This document shows positions 8,756-17,160 of a stretch of 64,000 nt of DNA, one piece after another. The DNA is from Paenalicyclobacillus ferrooxydans (GTDB lineage: Bacteria > Bacillota > Bacilli > Alicyclobacillales > Alicyclobacillaceae). The stretch spans positions 35,965 to 99,964 of the forward strand of contig NZ_LJCO01000051.1 in the NCBI RefSeq assembly GCF_001399675.1, in the 5' to 3' direction. A program made the position numbers and the translations under genes. The notes beneath the pieces were generated by a model, which saw only the letters and a list, made by a program, of their open reading frames with translations, was not told where the DNA came from and did no database searches. Every line of letters starts with the position of its first letter. Position 1 is the stretch's first letter.

Positions 8756-9745
8756 TTGCGAGCTTGGGTAGTCACCAAACTTGCCAATCCAGAAGAAGCA
8801 CTGGAATTGCAAGACAAAGAACAGCCAACACCAACGCAAGGTGAAGTGATGATTCAGGTTAAGGCATCTGCGTTGAACTTCTTCGATATTCTTCTGTGTC
8901 AGGGAAAGTACCAGGAGAAGCCGCCGCTTCCATTCACGCCGGGTGCTGAAGTAGCCGGGATCGTCCAGGCGGTTGGGGATGGCGTTTCCCTCAAGGTCGG
9001 GCAGCGCGTGCTGGCTCAGCCACCCAGTCCGAACGGTGGGTTTGCAGAATTTGTTTGTGCCCCTGAAAGCGCTGTCTTTCCCATCTCAGATTCGATGTCT
9101 TTTGAAGAGGCCGCATCGATGTTTATTACATACCAGACCGCGTACTACGCATTGCATCGATCGGCACAGATCCGACCTGGTGAAGTACTGCTCGTGCATG
9201 CCGGGTCTGGTGGAGTCGGATCGGCCGCGATTCAACTTGGCGTCGCCGCGGGTGCACGGGTGATTGCGACAGCGGGTGGCCCGGAGAAAGTGAAGGTCTG
9301 CAAGGACCTTGGTGCGGAGGTCGCCATCGACTATTTGAGTGAAAATTTTGCTGAAGTGGTGAAAGAGGTTACGAAAGGACGCGGCGCGAACGTGATTTTC
9401 GATCCGGTCGGCGGCGACACCTTTGACCTGTCCCGCAAGTGTATCGCCTTTGAAGGCCGCATTCTGGTCATTGGGTTTGCTGGCGGGCGGATTGCGAATG
9501 CACCGACCAACCACGCTCTAGTGAAGAATTACTCCATCGTTGGTGTGCATTGGGGGCTCTTTCGCCGTTTGATGCCGGAGAAGGTCATCGAGATCCACAA
9601 TGCGTTAATGAACTTGTTTGACGAGGGCAAGATTCTCCCGCTGGTCTTTCAGGAGTACCCGTTTGCAGCGTTGCCGGAAGCGTTGAACCAGCTCGCGACT
9701 AGAAAGACGTGGGGCAAGTTGGTCCTGAAACCCGAACACGCCTGA
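8756..9745 (+). CDS. Zinc-independent medium-chain dehydrogenase/quinone oxidoreductase
   Basis: A 329-residue enzyme of the QOR/MDR family. A GroES-like N-terminal domain contains KASALNFFDILLCQGKY and PFTPGAEVAG. The Rossmann domain carries the nucleotide signature (VHAGSGGVGSAAIQLGVAAGARVIATA) and lacks the structural zinc Cys cluster. Such proteins reduce quinones or enoyl groups with NADPH. I chose the TTG at 8756 because an AAAGGAGG site lies 8 nt upstream and because the protein then starts at the conserved beta-strand; the longer frame has no ribosome site. It lies 145 nt upstream of an acyl-CoA dehydrogenase, so a shared role in acyl-chain metabolism is plausible. Confidence 0.88.
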   Translation: MRAWVVTKLANPEEALELQDKEQPTPTQGEVMIQVKASALNFFDILLCQGKYQEKPPLPFTPGAEVAGIVQAVGDGVSLKVGQRVLAQPPSPNGGFAEFVCAPESAVFPISDSMSFEEAASMFITYQTAYYALHRSAQIRPGEVLLVHAGSGGVGSAAIQLGVAAGARVIATAGGPEKVKVCKDLGAEVAIDYLSENFAEVVKEVTKGRGANVIFDPVGGDTFDLSRKCIAFEGRILVIGFAGGRIANAPTNHALVKNYSIVGVHWGLFRRLMPEKVIEIHNALMNLFDEGKILPLVFQEYPFAALPEALNQLATRKTWGKLVLKPEHA

Positions 9746-9830
9746 GGAAGACAGACGGAGGAAGACAGGCTCAGGAAGACAGGCATGGTGAGACAGGCAT
9801 GGTGAGATAGGCATGGTGAGACGGATCAAT
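9745..9830. repeat. Tandem repeats after the oxidoreductase stop codon
   Basis: Units of AGGAAGACAGRC and then AGACAGGCATGGTG are repeated three or four times each, starting at the stop codon. Confidence 0.75.
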
Positions 9831-9890
9831 CCAATCGGATCGTCAAAATGAAAGCGCAAACAGCGCTTGTGGAATCAAGGGGAGACTGAG

Positions 9891-11063
9891 ATGCAACTGC
9901 GACTGAATGATGAGCAGAGAATGATTCAAAAAACGGTGCGCAAGTTTGTTGAAAACGAGTTGTTCCCGCTCGAAGCACAGGTTCTTAGGAACGAGCGCGA
10001 GGGACGCGAAGGCATCAGCAAGGAGCAACGGAAAGAGCTCCAAGAAAAGGCGAAGAGACTCGGCTTCTGGGGAATCAATACGCCGGAGAAATACGGAGGT
10101 GCAGAACTCGGACAGATGATGCAAGCCATCGTTGTGATGGAACTGGGCCGGACGTTTGTTCCGTTCAACTTCGGCGGATCGGCAGACAACATTCTCTATT
10201 ACGGCAACGAGGAACAAAAGCAGCGTTACCTGATCCCGACCATCAACGGTGAACGGGTGTCGTGCTTCGCGTTTACAGAGCCTGGGGCTGGGTCGGACAC
10301 GCGGCACATTCGTATGAAGGCGGAGAAAGACGGCAACGAGTGGGTCCTGAACGGCGAAAAGGTGTTTATCACAAACGGTAACGACGCCGATTTTACAATG
10401 GTATTTGCAGTCACCGACAAGGAACTCCAAGCTCAGGGACGCGGTGGGGTAACGTGTTTCCTTGTAGACAGAGATATGGGGTGGAAATCAGAATACATTC
10501 ACACGATGGGGGAATGGGGTCCGGCGTCACTCGTATTCGAGGATGTACGTGTACCGGAAGAGAACATCCTAGGTGAACTGCACGGGGGGTATAACCTCGG
10601 CCTCGAGTGGATCGGATTCGCGCGCTGGATTGTGGGCGCACGCGCAGTTGGTGCGGCAGAGCGCCTTCTCCAGATGGCGATTGACTACTCGAAGCAGCGC
10701 GTGACGTTCGGCAAACCGATTTCCGAGCGGCAAGCAATTCAGTGGATGATTGCTGACTCTGCCGTCGAGATTGAAGCTGCCAGATGGTTGGTGTTTAACG
10801 CTGCATGGATGCTCGATGAAGGCATGGATAACCGCCACTACGCCTCTATCGCTAAGTTGTACGGGGCAAACATGGGGAATCGCGTTGTCGATCGCGTTTT
10901 ACAGATCCACGGCGGCATGGGCTACACTAAGGAACTCCCGATTGAGCGTTGGTATCGCGAAGCGCGACTGTGGCGCATATATGATGGTACGGACGAGATT
11001 CAGCGCATGATCATCGCCCGCAACCTGCTGAAGGGCCACGTGAAACTGGGCGACTCGGTATAA
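9891..11063 (+). CDS. Acyl-CoA dehydrogenase
   Basis: A 390-residue enzyme with the usual three-domain layout: an N-terminal helical domain, a middle beta domain (CFAFTEPGAGSD, the FAD/substrate signature) and a C-terminal helical domain (QIHGGMGYTKELPIERWYREARL). It would use FAD to oxidise acyl-CoA to enoyl-CoA, passing electrons to ETF. At the position where medium-chain enzymes carry the catalytic Glu (IYEGT) this protein reads IYDGT, with Asp at residue 365. Another acid could act as base, or the Asp may do so. The ATG at 9891 follows AAGGGGAG; the frame continues 24 nt upstream without a site. It is probably co-transcribed with the oxidoreductase at 8756. Confidence 0.9.
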   Translation: MQLRLNDEQRMIQKTVRKFVENELFPLEAQVLRNEREGREGISKEQRKELQEKAKRLGFWGINTPEKYGGAELGQMMQAIVVMELGRTFVPFNFGGSADNILYYGNEEQKQRYLIPTINGERVSCFAFTEPGAGSDTRHIRMKAEKDGNEWVLNGEKVFITNGNDADFTMVFAVTDKELQAQGRGGVTCFLVDRDMGWKSEYIHTMGEWGPASLVFEDVRVPEENILGELHGGYNLGLEWIGFARWIVGARAVGAAERLLQMAIDYSKQRVTFGKPISERQAIQWMIADSAVEIEAARWLVFNAAWMLDEGMDNRHYASIAKLYGANMGNRVVDRVLQIHGGMGYTKELPIERWYREARLWRIYDGTDEIQRMIIARNLLKGHVKLGDSV

Positions 11064-11145
11064 CTTGTGTAGGCGTATACTTGCGCACGTTTTATTCGGA
11101 AGTTTATTCACACGGTTTAATGGTTTATTAGTAATAAATTTGGAG

Positions 11146-11169
11146 GGGGCTCGGCTGGTGCCGAGCCCC
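11146..11169 (+). terminator. Terminator-like hairpin after acyl-CoA dehydrogenase
   Basis: A perfect 10-bp GC-rich stem (11146-11155 with 11160-11169, 4-nt loop). A clear T run is missing. Confidence 0.5.
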
Positions 11170-11173
11170 TATC

Positions 11174-11274
11174 CATTCACCAAATTGGATTAGAACGTCA
11201 TTCACCAAATTGGATTAGAACGTCATTCACCAAATTGGATTAAGAACGTCATTCACCAAATCAGACTAGAACGT
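11174..11274. repeat. 25-bp tandem repeat, four copies
   Basis: CATTCACCAAATTGGATTAG plus AACGT recurs at 11174, 11199, 11224 and 11250; the third copy has one extra A and the fourth has diverged. Confidence 0.9.
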
Positions 11275-11367
11275 TTGTGTCTTGTTGAAGTTTTGCTCCG
11301 GGACTAAATTGTGGTTGGGAATTGAGAAATGAACAACCAAAACAGGTTTGCCGGAGGCGAGAGTGTC

Positions 11368-11562
11368 ATGTTTGAAGTCCAGTATTTCAACGAGTGCACG
11401 TTGCGGGAGTTCAAGGAACGGGTGGAAAGGATCAACGAAGAGGCATGGAAGTATACCGAACCCATGGAGAGCATCTCCGATCATCCACAAGACGATAAGA
11501 AGCACTCCTTCCATTTTCCACACCATCATCGCCACCATCATGTTCGTCATGCGGTACATTGA
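11368..11562 (+). CDS. Small His-rich protein of unknown function
   Basis: A 64-residue frame starts at an ATG 10 nt after a GGAGG. Residues 1-30 (MFEVQYFNECTLREFKERVE onward) look like a genuine folded or helical segment. The tail (residues ~45-64) has nine His and could bind metal. A terminator-like hairpin follows directly after the stop (11566-11589), which supports a real gene. I do not recognise the family. A start at 11329 would add 13 residues. Confidence 0.5.
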   Translation: MFEVQYFNECTLREFKERVERINEEAWKYTEPMESISDHPQDDKKHSFHFPHHHRHHHVRHAVH

Positions 11563-11565
11563 TGA

Positions 11566-11589
11566 AATGCGCAGGCTGGCCTGCGCATT
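11566..11589 (+). terminator. Hairpin after the His-rich small gene
   Basis: A perfect 10-bp stem (11566-11575 with 11580-11589, loop CTGG) begins 4 nt after the stop codon. There is no T run. Confidence 0.45.
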
Positions 11590-11760
11590 CGACCGAACGA
11601 GGAATGAGGCAGCGTGCAGGCCCGATGGGCGTAGCGAACAAATACGGCTAGGTACTTCCATAGTAAAGAACAAAACATTCTCCGCTCTGTTGCACAGATT
11701 CGGGATGATCACGCTGAATTGAGGACAAAAAAATACTCCCTCGTTCCTTAATTCTACGCC

Positions 11761-12384
11761 GAGTGGCTGCTGAACACCGGGGCTAAGTCGGCCACAGCGA
11801 CTAAGCCGCGGTGTTTTCTGAAGTTAAGTCGGTCACAGCGACTAAGCCGCGCTGTTTTTCGAAGTTAAGTCGGTCAGAACGACTTAATGCGGCCGAGTGG
11901 CTGCTGAACACGGTAGCTAAGTCGGTCAGAACGACTAAGCCGCGGTGTTTTCTGAAGTTAAGTCGGTCATAGCGACTAAGCCGCGGTGTTTTTCGAAGTT
12001 AAGTCGGTCAGAACGACTTAATGCGGCCGAGTGGCTGCTGAACCCGGGAGCTAAGTCGGTCAGAACGACTAAGCCGGGCTGTTTTCTGAAGTTAAGTCGG
12101 TCAGAACGACTAAGCCGGGCTGTTTTCTGAAGTTAAGTCGGTCACAGCGACTAAGCCGCGCTGTTTTTCGAAGTTAAGTCGGCCAGAACGACTTAATGCG
12201 GCCGAGTGGCTGCTGAACCCGGGAGCTAAGTCGGCCACAGCGACTAAGCCGTGCTCTTTTCTGAAGTTAAGTCGGTCATAGCGACTAAGCCGCGGTGTTT
12301 TTCGAAGTTAAGTCGGTCAGAACGACTTGATGCGGCCGAGTGGCTGCTGAACCCGGGAGCTAAGTCGGCCACAGCGACTTAACT
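11761..12384. repeat. Palindrome array A: 14 phased 23-bp dyads
   Basis: Fourteen dyads of the form YTAAGTCG-N7-CGACTTAR or one-mismatch variants occur with their TAAGTCG starting at 11784, 11825, 11866, 11918, 11959, 12000, 12052, 12093, 12134, 12175, 12227, 12268, 12309 and 12361. Spacings are 41, 41, 52 repeated, with one extra 41-bp module in the third unit. The larger unit (GAGTGGCTGCTGAAC onward) recurs at 11761, 11895, 12029, 12204 and 12338, a 134-bp period (175 where the extra module sits). No supported gene lies inside. It is the same element type as arrays B and C, with different spacer sequence. It sits between the His-rich gene and the convergent MltG-like gene. Confidence 0.95.
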
Positions 12385-12472
12385 CGGCTCTGCCCAGCAC
12401 TGTGAACACCTTGTCCATCCCGGGAGAGCGAATGCAGAAACACGAGCATGCCACCTTTATCGAAAAAGCTCA

Positions 12473-13438
12473 CTATGGTTTGCTCTTCAGTTCCTGGAGA
12501 ATTTGACTCTGAGTCATATTGCTGTGAAAGGTATAGGTGCCAGGCCAAACGTATTTTTCCACGCCTGTTTTGTGTAGCACTTGGTCAAAGGCGAACGCAT
12601 TACCAACCAGGTGATGCTGTTGCAGAAAGACGGAGATGTCATGGAGCGGCATACCCGAGGTAAGGGTGAAATGATAGATTTGTGGTGAAGACGGTTTGCT
12701 CGCGGCAGCCGCTTTTGCCGAGCTCGACTTGTCTATAGACGGCTTCTTTGTAGACATCTTTGCATTGCCCGTAGCTGAACCCTTTGCGGACGAACCGGTT
12801 GCAGTTGAACCCGTCGCTGATGAACCGGATGCACCTGAAGCACCTGACGCACTAGAGTTCGGAACAGACGGTGCCGAAGCGCTCTGGTTTCCCATCGCTA
12901 CCGCAGAAGAGGGACTTGAACCCGCACTCGGGACCAACGTGTATCCGTGGAGTGTGGCCCAGCTTTGCACGGTTTGTTTTGATATGGGGGATCGTTGTGC
13001 AGCCATCGTGTAACCGATAAAGCCGGTGGCAAGCATTCCCACAACACATGCGACAAGGGTGGTGATTAAGCGAGATCGCCAAAAAGGTCGCGTATGGACG
13101 GACGTCACTGCGGTGATAGTCCACTGGTCTTTGTTACAGGCAAAACGCATGTCAATGTAGTGCCCAAATGCGCGGCCCTGCACATGAAACAGGAGGGTGC
13201 CTGCGTCGAACTCAACGGCGATAACTTCACCGACCATCATGTTCATCCACAATCGTTGCACGTCCAACTGGCTTGTACCGAGGGCATCGTTTAATGTAGA
13301 GAGGTAGGGTTGGAGAGCCTGCAGAAACTCGGCTTCGGTAAACTCACTGCATCCGACGTCTCTGCTCGCAGAGTTAAATGGGTGGTGCACGACAGAATTC
13401 AGGACAGGGTGCGACGTAACATTCATCGTGGTAGTCAT
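12473..13438 (-). CDS. Membrane protein with MltG/YceG-like domain
   Basis: A 321-residue protein. Residues 1-130 form a cytoplasmic domain without a recognised family. A single membrane helix follows at ~133-157 (ITTLVACVVGMLATGFIGYT). Next is a low-complexity Ser/Ala/Gly/Thr linker (~195-255) and then a C-terminal domain (FTLTSGMPLHDISVFLQQHHL through YVWPGTYTFHSNMTQSQILQEL). This last part matches the LysM-like N-terminal part of the MltG endolytic transglycosylase family, but the catalytic YceG domain is absent. It may therefore bind peptidoglycan rather than cut it. The ATG at 13438 follows AAAGGGG. It is transcribed divergently from the nucleotidase gene. Confidence 0.7.
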   Translation of the reverse strand: MTTTMNVTSHPVLNSVVHHPFNSASRDVGCSEFTEAEFLQALQPYLSTLNDALGTSQLDVQRLWMNMMVGEVIAVEFDAGTLLFHVQGRAFGHYIDMRFACNKDQWTITAVTSVHTRPFWRSRLITTLVACVVGMLATGFIGYTMAAQRSPISKQTVQSWATLHGYTLVPSAGSSPSSAVAMGNQSASAPSVPNSSASGASGASGSSATGSTATGSSAKGSATGNAKMSTKKPSIDKSSSAKAAAASKPSSPQIYHFTLTSGMPLHDISVFLQQHHLVGNAFAFDQVLHKTGVEKYVWPGTYTFHSNMTQSQILQELKSKP

Positions 13439-13602
13439 TGCAAATACCCCTTTTCTGACACGTCAAGAGAGATTCGAGAAGGACAGGCCCATTCTGGGGG
13501 TCAAACGCCAAGCACGGCAATCTGGTCGTTTCCTGTCGACAACGACGCCTGCGTCGATTAGGGCTGGACTGCAAATTCGGGAAACAGACAGGAGGACATG
13601 TC

Positions 13603-14130
13603 ATGAAACGGATCGCCATTGATATGGACGAGGTGATCGCTGACTTTGCTGGCAAACACATCAAGCTCTATAATGCGCTTTTTTCCGACTCGTTGACAAC
13701 CAGTGATTTGGAAGGCCACCGTCTGTGGACGCTTCGTCCCCATCAGGCAAAGGACATCTTAGAGATTCTGAACGATCCAATGTTTTTCCGCGACCTTGAT
13801 GTTATCGAGGGCAGTCAAGAGGTGATCGCTGAGCTCAGTGAACAGTACGAAATATTCATCGCAACTGCAGCGATGGAACGCCCGTCCTCGTTTGCAGCAA
13901 AATTCGAATGGTTGAAGGAGCACTTTCCGTTTCTGTCGGACAGTAACTTTGTCTTTTGCGGAGACAAGAGCATCATTCATGCGGATTATTTAATTGATGA
14001 CAGCGTTCGGCACTTCAAACGTTTTGTAGGACAAGGGATCTTGTACAGCGCCCCCCACAACATCCACGAAACCGGATACGTTCGTGTGAAGGACTGGGAG
14101 GAAGTTAGAGCACATTTCCTCCCAAAATAA
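13603..14130 (+). CDS. 5'(3')-deoxyribonucleotidase, HAD superfamily
   Basis: A 175-residue enzyme of the NT5C type. The N-terminal IDMDEVIADF block holds the nucleophile Asp and acid/base Asp. The Thr in IATAAMERPSS and a Lys in the FCGDKSII block complete the HAD core, and DYLIDD provides the last Mg2+ Asp residues. These enzymes dephosphorylate dNMPs and help keep nucleotide pools balanced. The ATG follows an AGGAGG site by 8 nt. Confidence 0.9.
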   Translation: MKRIAIDMDEVIADFAGKHIKLYNALFSDSLTTSDLEGHRLWTLRPHQAKDILEILNDPMFFRDLDVIEGSQEVIAELSEQYEIFIATAAMERPSSFAAKFEWLKEHFPFLSDSNFVFCGDKSIIHADYLIDDSVRHFKRFVGQGILYSAPHNIHETGYVRVKDWEEVRAHFLPK

Positions 14131-14317
14131 AGTGGATGCATACGCCCAGCCTCAGTGGACCGAAATGGCCTGCGTCAGTGGATGCAGAGGCCCATCGTCA
14201 GTGGATCATAGGTGGCTGGTTACTGGCTGCATTTTGGATAGAGTGCATAGATATGAAGGATTATGTCTGTTTCTGTCGAATTTAACGAGTGATGTACACG
14301 GAAATACATATCAGAAT

Positions 14318-14396
14318 TCAGGGCAAAGCTGCGGAAACGCAGTGACGCAAAACTACAGGGACTTCGACCATTGGTCATGTCAGCCAGCTGCTAAGG
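14318..14396 (+). ncRNA. Cyclic di-GMP-I riboswitch (GEMM-I)
   Basis: The aptamer reads AGGGCAAAGC, a stem capped by a GAAA tetraloop (CTGCGGAAACGCAG), TGACGCAAAACTACAGGG, a second stem-loop and CAGCCAGCTGC. This matches the GEMM-I order: GGCAAA, GNRA-capped P1b, GACGCAAA with the tetraloop receptor, and the closing CAGCC strand. A terminator follows within 5 nt (14400-14432). Transcription through it would reach the GGDEF-EAL gene at 14757, so the riboswitch probably makes a c-di-GMP-metabolising enzyme respond to its own signal. The direction of control, on or off, cannot be read with certainty. Confidence 0.88.
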
Positions 14397-14399
14397 CTC

Positions 14400-14432
14400 A
14401 AGTGCCCAGGTGAGAAGGGGCACTTTGTTTTT
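14400..14432 (+). terminator. Terminator of the c-di-GMP riboswitch expression platform
   Basis: An 8-bp stem (14400-14407 with 14418-14425) is followed by TGTTTTT. It lies directly after the aptamer and is presumably formed or blocked according to ligand binding. Confidence 0.8.
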
Positions 14433-14449
14433 ATATATCAGGGAAATCT

Positions 14450-14660
14450 ATATCACGAAAATTTATATCAAGAAAATTTATATCAAGAAAATTTATATCA
14501 AGAAAATTTGTTCGGCCCCTCGGTCCGGGTTTGAATTAAGCATTTCAGTCCGGTTGTGAACAGGGTGTCAGCCTGGGTGTGAATTAGGCCTCTCAGTCTG
14601 ATTTTATGTTAGGCATTTCAGTCCGATTTTGAATTACGTTATCAGTCCAGTTGTGAATCT
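14450..14660. repeat. AT-rich and CAGTCCG-type tandem repeats in the leader
   Basis: About four copies of ATATCAAGAAAATTT (14450-14510) are followed by degenerate units of TTTCAGTCCGRTTRTGAATT to about 14660. They separate the riboswitch from the coding region. Confidence 0.7.
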
Positions 14661-14756
14661 GGAGTTGCAGGGCTTTTGAGCGGGTGCAGGTGCGAATTTA
14701 CGCCAGATGTGTTCCCAGTCACAGAGGACCTTTCATGTGAGGAGACAGACAACGTC

Positions 14757-17150
14757 ATGGGTGCGGATCGAGACACGAAAAATCTGAATGAGAGACCACT
14801 AAACTCGCATGGTCATGAGGGGTCATCTGTCGACAGGGAAAAGTATGAACATATGGTCAGTGCGCGCGGCATGGTGAACCGGATGCTGCTCACGTATGAT
14901 GATGAGTCCCAGGTGTTCTCTGAAGTCTGTCGTATTGCTGTTGAGATCGGAAAGATTGAAATGGCATGGATTGGTCAGAGGGAAACGGGGACAGACCGAA
15001 TTACCCCGGCGGCTTCTTACGGCGTTGGTATAGACTATCTGTCTGACATTTACATATCGATCGATGCGAACAAACCGGAGGGGAACGGGCCGACCGGGAG
15101 GGCTTGGCGGGAAGCGGGAACCGTGGTCCTTCAGAATTACGGAGATGATTCGAGCACGGCTCCGTGGCAACATCGGACTGCCCGATATGGCTGGAAAGGA
15201 ACAGCATCATTTCCGATTTTAAAACAGGGCCAAGTTCATGCGGTAATGACCGTTTATCAATCAACAGCGAATGCCTTCTCAGGGCCGGTTCTGGCACTGC
15301 TGGAGGACCTTGCATCAGACGTGGGGCTGGCACTCGAACGGCTGGCTCTGATGGAGATGCGACAACGCGATCATGAAGCCCTCCTCGCCAGCGAACGGCA
15401 GTCTCAACGCTTGGCCGTAGTCGCCGAACGTACGGACAACGCAGTCATCATCACGGACACAAAGGGTCGCATTCAATGGGTGAACGCGGGGTTTCACCGC
15501 ATGACCGGGTATACGCTTGATGAAGTTCAAGGGCGGACACCCGGCTCCATCCTTCAGGGACCCGAAACGGATCGAGAAACGACTGAGATGATGCGAAGTA
15601 AAGTCCGAGCTGGAGAGTCTTTCGAAGCAGAGGTCTTGAATTATCATAAAGATGGAAATACATACTGGGTTTCAATGCAGGTACAAGCGCTCCGACACCC
15701 TGAATCCGGGATGCTGGAGAGTTTCATTTCGATCGAAAGAGATGTTACCTACACCAAGCAGCGAGAGGAAGCTATTCGTCGATTGGCGTATTTCGATCCG
15801 CTTACAGACCTCCCCAATCGCACGTCACTAACGGAGCAGGTAACCGCCGATCTGAAAGCTTCGTCTAACACCTTTAATACCTTTAATACCTTTAATACCT
15901 TTCAGACATGTTTTCTCGCTTTTCTGGATCTAGACAACTTTAAGCACATCAACGATACGCTTGGGCATTCGGTCGGCGACAAACTGCTTGTCAGTGTCTC
16001 GAGCAGGCTAAAGAAGATTGCGCGCGCAGAGGATGTTTACGCACGTGTAGGCGGCGACGAGTTTGTCATCTGGATGAGGAACACCACAAGGACAGAGGCG
16101 TCTAAGCTAATGGACACCTTGCGATGGATATTGGCAGAGCCATTCTGCATTGAAGGCCATCGCCTGACCGTAACCTGTTCCATCGGGATGGCGTGTTATC
16201 CGGAACACGGAGACGACTTGGAAACACTCTACCGTTTGGCGGACATTGCGATGTATGAGGCGAAAAATCAGGGCAGAAACAGATGGCGAATCTTCGAGTC
16301 AGCTATGACGGAACGGATCACGCGGACAGCTGTCATTGAAGCTGACCTTCGTGAAGCCATATACAACAATGATTTATTGCTTTATTATCAACCACAGGTT
16401 TGTCTGCTGGATTATCACGTCCTCGGAATGGAGGCACTCCTGCGCTGGAATCATCCTGTGTTTGGATGGATTTCGCCTGCCGAATTCGTCCGGCTCGCAG
16501 AGAGCAGCGGCAGTATGTCTGATCTCGGTGAGTGGGTTCTTCGAACGGCCACGACCCAGATGAAGGATTGGCTCGCTCTTGGCATCGACACCAGGGTTTC
16601 GGTGAACATCTCGTCCGTTCAAGTCTGTCAACCGGGGTTCACAGCGGTATTGAGAGGGATTCTCCATGATGTCGGATTAACAGGCGACCACCTCACTTGT
16701 GAATTGACAGAAAGCATCGCATTTTCACAGACTGAACTTGTCGAGACTGTATTTCGTGAACTGCGTGAGACAGGGGCTATCATTGCTGTTGACGACTTTG
16801 GAACCGGCTTCTCTTCCCTGTCTTACTTGACAAGGTTTCGGCCGGAGCAGGTGAAGATTGACCGGTCCTTTGTTCAGAAGCTTGGGTATAGTAAAGACGA
16901 TGAAGAGATCGTGCGTGCAATCATCGATATGGGCCGTATTTTAAACATGAAAACGATCGCCGAGGGTGTGGAGAATCGGGAACAAGTGCAGATCCTGAGG
17001 GCAAGAGGTTGCGACGCTGTGCAAGGCTATTACGTTGCCCGGCCCATGACAGGACCGGAAGCTACTGCGTGGTTACTTGACTGGCAAAACGGCGGTTCGA
17101 AGCGCTTCTCTGCACAGTTTTTGGTGTGTGACGATCCGGTTTCGATGTAA
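14757..17150 (+). CDS. GAF-PAS-GGDEF-EAL cyclic di-GMP signalling protein
   Basis: A 797-residue cytoplasmic protein. A GAF domain lies at ~35-200, a PAS domain at ~215-335 (NAVIITDTKGRIQWVNAGFH, then the TGYTLDEVQGR block), a GGDEF domain at ~350-520 and an EAL domain at ~530-785. The GGDEF motif is intact at residues 432-436, and an RAED I-site lies exactly five residues before it, so product inhibition is expected. The EAL motif (559-561) is intact, as are DDFGTGF (from 679), KIDRSF and AEGVE. Both synthesis and breakdown of c-di-GMP are therefore possible. An NTF tripeptide is tandemly repeated at the start of the GGDEF domain. ATG 14757 follows AGGAG with 12-nt spacing; TTG 14676 is an alternative. 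Confidence 0.93.
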   Translation: MGADRDTKNLNERPLNSHGHEGSSVDREKYEHMVSARGMVNRMLLTYDDESQVFSEVCRIAVEIGKIEMAWIGQRETGTDRITPAASYGVGIDYLSDIYISIDANKPEGNGPTGRAWREAGTVVLQNYGDDSSTAPWQHRTARYGWKGTASFPILKQGQVHAVMTVYQSTANAFSGPVLALLEDLASDVGLALERLALMEMRQRDHEALLASERQSQRLAVVAERTDNAVIITDTKGRIQWVNAGFHRMTGYTLDEVQGRTPGSILQGPETDRETTEMMRSKVRAGESFEAEVLNYHKDGNTYWVSMQVQALRHPESGMLESFISIERDVTYTKQREEAIRRLAYFDPLTDLPNRTSLTEQVTADLKASSNTFNTFNTFNTFQTCFLAFLDLDNFKHINDTLGHSVGDKLLVSVSSRLKKIARAEDVYARVGGDEFVIWMRNTTRTEASKLMDTLRWILAEPFCIEGHRLTVTCSIGMACYPEHGDDLETLYRLADIAMYEAKNQGRNRWRIFESAMTERITRTAVIEADLREAIYNNDLLLYYQPQVCLLDYHVLGMEALLRWNHPVFGWISPAEFVRLAESSGSMSDLGEWVLRTATTQMKDWLALGIDTRVSVNISSVQVCQPGFTAVLRGILHDVGLTGDHLTCELTESIAFSQTELVETVFRELRETGAIIAVDDFGTGFSSLSYLTRFRPEQVKIDRSFVQKLGYSKDDEEIVRAIIDMGRILNMKTIAEGVENREQVQILRARGCDAVQGYYVARPMTGPEATAWLLDWQNGGSKRFSAQFLVCDDPVSM

Positions 17151-17160
17151 GGAAGCGGGG

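Noticed and set aside
11761..12384. CRISPR array
   Set aside because: Repeats are long units with several palindromes, the spacers are themselves repeated, and there are no cas genes nearby. The same holds for arrays B and C.
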